Source: Mucor racemosus
Taxonomy: Eukaryota > Mucoromycota > Mucoromycetes > Mucorales > Mucoraceae
Length of the DNA stretch: 64,000 nucleotides
NCBI GenBank assembly: GCA_027405735.1
Contig: JAPEHQ010000001.1
Coordinates: 1,240,001 to 1,304,000, forward strand
Direction: 5' to 3'
The position numbers were made by a program, and so were the translations under genes. This document shows, piece after piece, positions 59,986 through 64,000 of this stretch; positions within the stretch are counted from its first letter, which is position 1, and the number at the start of each line of letters is the position of its first letter. Under the pieces are notes generated by a model that saw only the letters and a program-made list of their open reading frames with translations, ran no database searches and was not told the origin of the DNA.

Positions 59986-60339
59986 GCGATGCAAAATAAA
60001 TCCAGGGAGAAGCAGAATAATATGATTAATTTATATGTATTTTGCAGTGTCTAATGTATACCCTGATTTTTTTTTTGATAGAGTTAGTCATAATTTTCCA
60101 AAAATATCCACAACGACTTTTCTACAAATAGATAAGGTAATAAATAAAAAGTATTACTGAAGGAAATCCGCGTTTCCACTATTTTATTCTTATAACAACT
60201 CGGCGAGGGCAAAAATTCTAATATTATGGGAATGGACGAATGGACCCTAGATGCGCCTTCCATTATATATTATATTGCAATACAATCCAAACATTTGAAT
60301 CTATACTCAAGGAGAATAGGCTTATTTACTGACTCTAGT

Positions 60340-60790
60340 AAGTGTAAATAGGTAAATAGCAGATAACCAACTTGTTGTTCCAATTTACCAAATGCACAAT
60401 GACCCATGGAAGTTGATACTTGAAATACTCATAGTATCTTCCACTCATACCTATGCCCATGCAGAGTGACAGATTACTTCGATAAGTATTCATAGAAATC
60501 GTAGTATTTAAATTGTTTTCAACAAATGAATTGCGCAGTAAGCTATAATAAGTATACTTTGGTGATGATTTTATGGTCACACAGTAAGTTTTAAACGTTT
60601 CCCTTTTAGATCCGGGTGTCAAAGATGTGTCCCTACTCTTTTGTAAAGTTGAACGTTATTAGAATCAAAATTCGCTGAGATAAAGCTTCCGTTATCGATT
60701 TTTTATGTTTACCAAAAAGTATATTTCAGATAATTTTTACATAATTTTCGAATGTTTTCGCCTAATAATGAATTGGATCTGTTTATATAT
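60340..60790 (-). repeat. Repeat family R3, copy 2
   Basis: Matches the two halves of the 31-kb copy without the LTR-like piece and MITE found there. The minus-strand frame 60335-60622 reads KSSPKYTYYSLLRNSFVENN and further on KYQLPWVIVHLVNWNNKLVI. Probably a coding remnant of an unrecognised mobile element. Confidence 0.55.
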
Positions 60791-61700
60791 ATATATACTT
60801 AAGATAACCAACTAAAATACAATTAGAACTAGATATATTTATCTAAGTTTGTTTATAAAGAAAGAAGATAAAGATGTCAAACTATGAGCATAAAGATTCG
60901 GTGGTATTTATATGTTTTAGGAGAGCGGATATAGGATATAACATTCCATAGTTCAATCTTGATCTCATACGTTAAAAGACCAGTTGTAGGAGGTTCTGAT
61001 GGGAATAGATTGACCAGAACCAGTTCCGACTTTCGACAAGGAGGAAGAAAAGTTAAGTAGATGAAATATTTTTTGATGATTGATTAGACGGGAGAATATT
61101 CTTTATAATGGAAAGAACCAATGTGAATCGCAGGTACAGATTTACATTGGCTCAACTTAAATAATACCACATCACCACCTTATTAGACTAAATATAATAC
61201 ATAATATAGTCTCTGCACCTTATTCCATAATTGAAATAAAGTCTATATACATCACCTCTTACTGTCCCTAACTCTAATGAGCATGTCCACATAACCTATT
61301 AAGAGCTTACGATGAATCATGCCTTCTGTGCTTATTATTAGTATTGCAGTGGAATTGCATACTAAAAACGCCTGATAATAATAAAATAACCTAGAATTTC
61401 CAAGTGTCGTTCATAAAATATGATGCCACTTGAAATGTGAACAACGATAATAAACAAACGCTTCAATTGAACACAATAACAAACGCATGCTAAAAATATG
61501 AAATACCTTTTTGAACCATACATGTCGTGTAGATGATAGCACCCTTGAACACGGTGCAATCAATTACACAAATGACATATATATAAAAACAGGATTCTGG
61601 ATCCAAATCAATAATAATAATAAACAAAGATATCAATTTAGTCAACTACTCACCTATTAACGTGCCAACAGCTTTAAACCTGCACAAATTTTAACTTTTT
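60791..61700. other. AT-rich spacer without recognised features
   Basis: Only short open frames with simple composition occur. No terminal repeats or target duplications were found. Confidence 0.4.
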
Positions 61701-61706
61701 TTAAGA

Positions 61707-62100
61707 GCTATCAACTCACCCAAAACTAACGATACAATAAAAAAAATCCATAACAATCATTATTTAAACCTTTGTAAACAATTGTTATGGCTCGTATACT
61801 TAATTTTACTATAAAATCATTCTGTTGATAGCCCTTGAAAATAGACGGTATTTCAAAATTTAAGCTGTGTGCTCTTAGGTGAGGGTAACTTTTGAAACAA
61901 GGATACTCTGTGACACATAACCTCCTTACCTTAAACCCAGCTTACGTAAGCAATGCGTGAAATCACCATTTTCGCTATCAACTTTCCGAAAAATAAAGAT
62001 ATAATAAATCAGAGCCATAACAATCATTATTTAAACCTTTGTGAATAATTGTTATGACTTTAATAGTTATTTTTATTATAAAATCATTTTACTGATACCC
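61707..62100. repeat. Tandem duplication, offset 267 bp, each with an inner palindrome
   Basis: Blocks 61707-61835 and 61974-62100 are similar (GCTATCAACT, then CATAACAATCATTATTTAAA, then ATTGTTATG). The words CATAACAAT and ATTGTTATG are inverted around AT-rich centres. The second block runs directly into the transposase remnant, which suggests that the duplication lies in the body of an old DNA transposon. Confidence 0.65.
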
Positions 62101-62401
62101 AAAGTATCATTGCGAATGCAATTGGATCAAAATGTACTGTGGTGCTGCCAAGAGGAAAGCTCGTTTGCGATGTGACTATACATTCAAGTCTCTGGAGAAA
62201 AACATCCATTCTTTTCTGGATACCTCTGGTAACCTGACTCAAATCAGACATTATTTCAGAAGGTCGATGGACTACATCGAAGCGTATAGCAAATGTAGAG
62301 AAGTTGTCCAAGAAGTTAAGAAATTTGTTGAAAAAAATATTTATCTCATAGAAAATTTAGAATTCCTAACGATTTGTTATAAAAATAAAATGTTTGTTTA
62401 A
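62096..62401 (+). pseudogene. C-terminal remnant of a DDE-type transposase
   Basis: The frame reads YPKYHCECNWIKMYCGAAKR, then RKARLRCDYTFKSLEKNIHS and LTQIRHYFRRSMDYIEAY. This agrees with the end of a fungal transposase family in which the pattern is H.CE.N.IE..WG..KR..R..CDY.F..L, then IR...R.S..Y..AY. Here the usual Glu and Trp of the E.N.IE..WG block are replaced (IK, YCG), and a TGA stop lies just before the fragment. It is therefore a decayed piece without the rest of the catalytic core. The family identification is from memory of the pattern, and the superfamily is not certain. Confidence 0.55.
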
Positions 62402-62901
62402 ACTTATTATACTTCTCAATCTCTCAAATAACAAATGAGCTACATTACCTGCCATGAGATGCCTCCAAAAAAAAATACATATTCAAATAGCGGAGTTCCA
62501 AAATAAATAAAAATTGAAACAAAATCAAAGTTTACACAGATTTAAAGCTGGTGGCACGTTATATTGAAGTTGCACTATCAATATAAATAAGATTCAAGCA
62601 TATAAAAACTACCCCTTAAAAATCAAGGTTACATAAAATAAATATAACTATAATAAACAATTAAACAACCATTTTCCAAAAGGTCGATATTGTCACACTT
62701 GACATCAATCTCTTATAATCAATTCCCCGCATGATTTACCTACTAAAGTATTAAATCAATAACAATGTACTTAATACTAGAAGATTACTGAATATAAATC
62801 CATTTAAGTCTGATGATACAGTATCCAAGTTCACCAAATCACTATAAATACCCTCATACTTTTTCAATTATTTTAAATCTTCAGAAATCTGTTGTAATAA
62901 A

Positions 62902-63424
62902 TGTTTAGGATAGACTAGATTAACGAGCACTAGGGATTACATAATGAAAATAGGAGTGATGGTATCATTCACTTTTAGAGTTATAAATGGATTTTCCAGA
63001 CTTGGTCATAGATGGGGGGAGATACTGTATGATGAATGATGCTGTAAACTTTATTTCAACATTGGGAATAGGTATAAGTGGTTTTGTGTCAATTAATCCA
63101 AGGGTTAGTATATTCTTCAAGAATCAGTCAACTAGGAATAGGTATGGGACACTTTACATACGCTGATTCATGAGTAGAAGAATCTTTAAGCCTATTGTTC
63201 GATCAAGAATATTTTGTATATACTTAACTTTGGATCTCTTGCTTTTACTGGCTCTGGCCAACTTGGATATCCATCCAATATCCGCGCTCCTAAAACATAT
63301 ACTAAATACATGACCCATTATACATTTGATTAGAGCTTATCTTATTTTTTCTTTAAAAAATATACGCAATAAATATATTGAATTCTGATTTTAATTCTTG
63401 GTCTTTATTTCGTATATCTAAACA
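62902..63424. mobile_element. Solo LTR, family L3, copy 2 (523 bp)
   Basis: It begins TGTTTAGGATAGACTAG and ends GTATATCTAAACA. The target duplication ATAAA is at 62897-62901 and 63425-63429. It is related to 16085-16633 at both ends and internally (CTGGCCAAC, CCTAAAACATAT) but clearly diverged, so the family was active over a long period. Confidence 0.88.
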
Positions 63425-63514
63425 ATAAAAACTTTAGCGATTATAATTGTATTTCTACTGCTTTTATTTTTACATTTTTTTTATGTTAGTAAACAACTTC
63501 GTTATTTACTGCAG

Positions 63515-64000
63515 GCCATACGCTTATATCTAAATAAACGGTATCTTGTTTTTATTATGCATTTAAAGACCTGATTCATTACTCATTCTCTTTTAATTGT
63601 ACTCTTTTTTAAGTATTATTTATCAAACCTGAAATATACGATATTGTCATTTATCGTAAGACGGGCTTATGATACGTTTGATACTACTGTAGATAGAACC
63701 AGTTAATTTGATTTATCTGATTTGAATGCAAATACCGAGGAACCATTTGTAAGTACTTAAGATGGTTCTGGTAAAGCATTGAATAAATTGGCTTGGGACA
63801 AAGAGGGTAAAAGGTGGCAATAGGTTCCAGTGATGGCCATGTTTATATTTATGATTATGATATTGGAGAGGTAGGTCTAAAACTTAATGTAAATTACTTC
63901 TAGCTCAATAATTATAAAGTAAGACTATATTATCATCAAATAAACTACCACACAATATTAACATGTATAATGATTTACATTAATAAGCTTGAATCAAGTG
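63515..64000 (+). repeat. Repeat family R1, copy E, cut by the window end
   Basis: 63515-63640 matches 17000-17110 (ATCTAAATAAACGGTATCTTG, CATTACTCATTCTCTTTTAA). It is followed by the second dynein fragment and then by the start of the R1 core (AATAAGCTTGAATCAAG) at the edge. Its order is the same as at 9.5-9.9 kb. Confidence 0.75.
63660..63870 (+). pseudogene. Captured fragment of a dynein intermediate-chain gene (copy 2)
   Basis: It reads DLNANTEEPFVST, a stop, then GKALNKLAWDKEGK followed by a frameshift and SSDGHVYIYD. It is homologous to the fragment at 9520-9720 but carries different disabling mutations, including a frameshift near 63810. The donor-like GGTAGGTCT follows the end of homology, again keeping the exon/intron border. 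Confidence 0.75.

Noticed and set aside
1..64000. CRISPR array, tRNA or rRNA genes
   Set aside because: No regularly spaced identical repeats, no cloverleaf with a convincing T-loop box and no rRNA core sequences were noticed. A tRNA scan would be needed to exclude weak cases.

Overview
The window looks like a chromosomal segment of a filamentous fungus, most likely in the Mucoromycota (Mucorales-like). The reasons are AT-rich spacers, many 47-73 nt introns with GTAAG donors and CTAAC/TTAAC branch sites, fungal gene families (Fet4 permease, Kha1-type antiporter, Pfa4 DHHC enzyme, Tim23), and heavy transposon debris. The organism is an inference: there is no rRNA or other barcode in the window. 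Splice sites were placed by eye from protein continuity.

Gene-bearing parts. 0.57-3.29 kb: an SAM methyltransferase and, convergent to it, a Fet4-family metal permease. 20.5-28.2 kb: acetyl-CoA synthetase, a CDK-like kinase and an eight-exon Kha1-type K+/H+ antiporter. 44.2-46.5 kb: a Pfa4-like palmitoyltransferase convergent with Tim23. 49.7-57.7 kb: an acidic low-complexity protein, a cold-shock-domain RNA-binding protein with a 9-nt exon, a multi-PH protein resembling Spo71/Mug56, and an MIT/coiled-coil protein. These are ordinary housekeeping genes. They do not form one pathway, although iron and potassium transport and acetate activation all serve basic metabolism.

Repeat-rich parts. 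3.3-20.4, 28.2-37.6, 41.6-44.1, 46.5-49.7 and 57.8-64.0 kb hold almost no intact genes. They contain nested old repeats: a large family (R1) in direct and inverted copies at 8-18, 29-31 and 63.5-64 kb, and a second family (R2) at 6.4-7.5 and 58.9-60.0 kb with fragments elsewhere. They also contain at least five well-bounded TG...CA solo LTRs with perfect 5-bp target duplications, a less certain LTR-like family, and three MITEs with terminal inverted repeats. Several insertions can be proved inside the window because a related repeat copy keeps the empty site. Two R1-associated copies carry a captured, decayed fragment of a dynein intermediate-chain gene. A DDE-transposase remnant lies at 62.1 kb.

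The most interesting locus is 37.6-41.6 kb. It is a large gene whose C-terminal part has a RuvC-like Asp...Glu...Asp pattern wrapped around a four-Cys zinc ribbon, the signature of Fanzor/TnpB (OMEGA RNA-guided nuclease) proteins. Its catalytic residues look intact, but one in-frame TAA and an unresolved 5' end suggest either partial decay or unusual splicing. A MITE with TA target duplications sits about 290 bp upstream.
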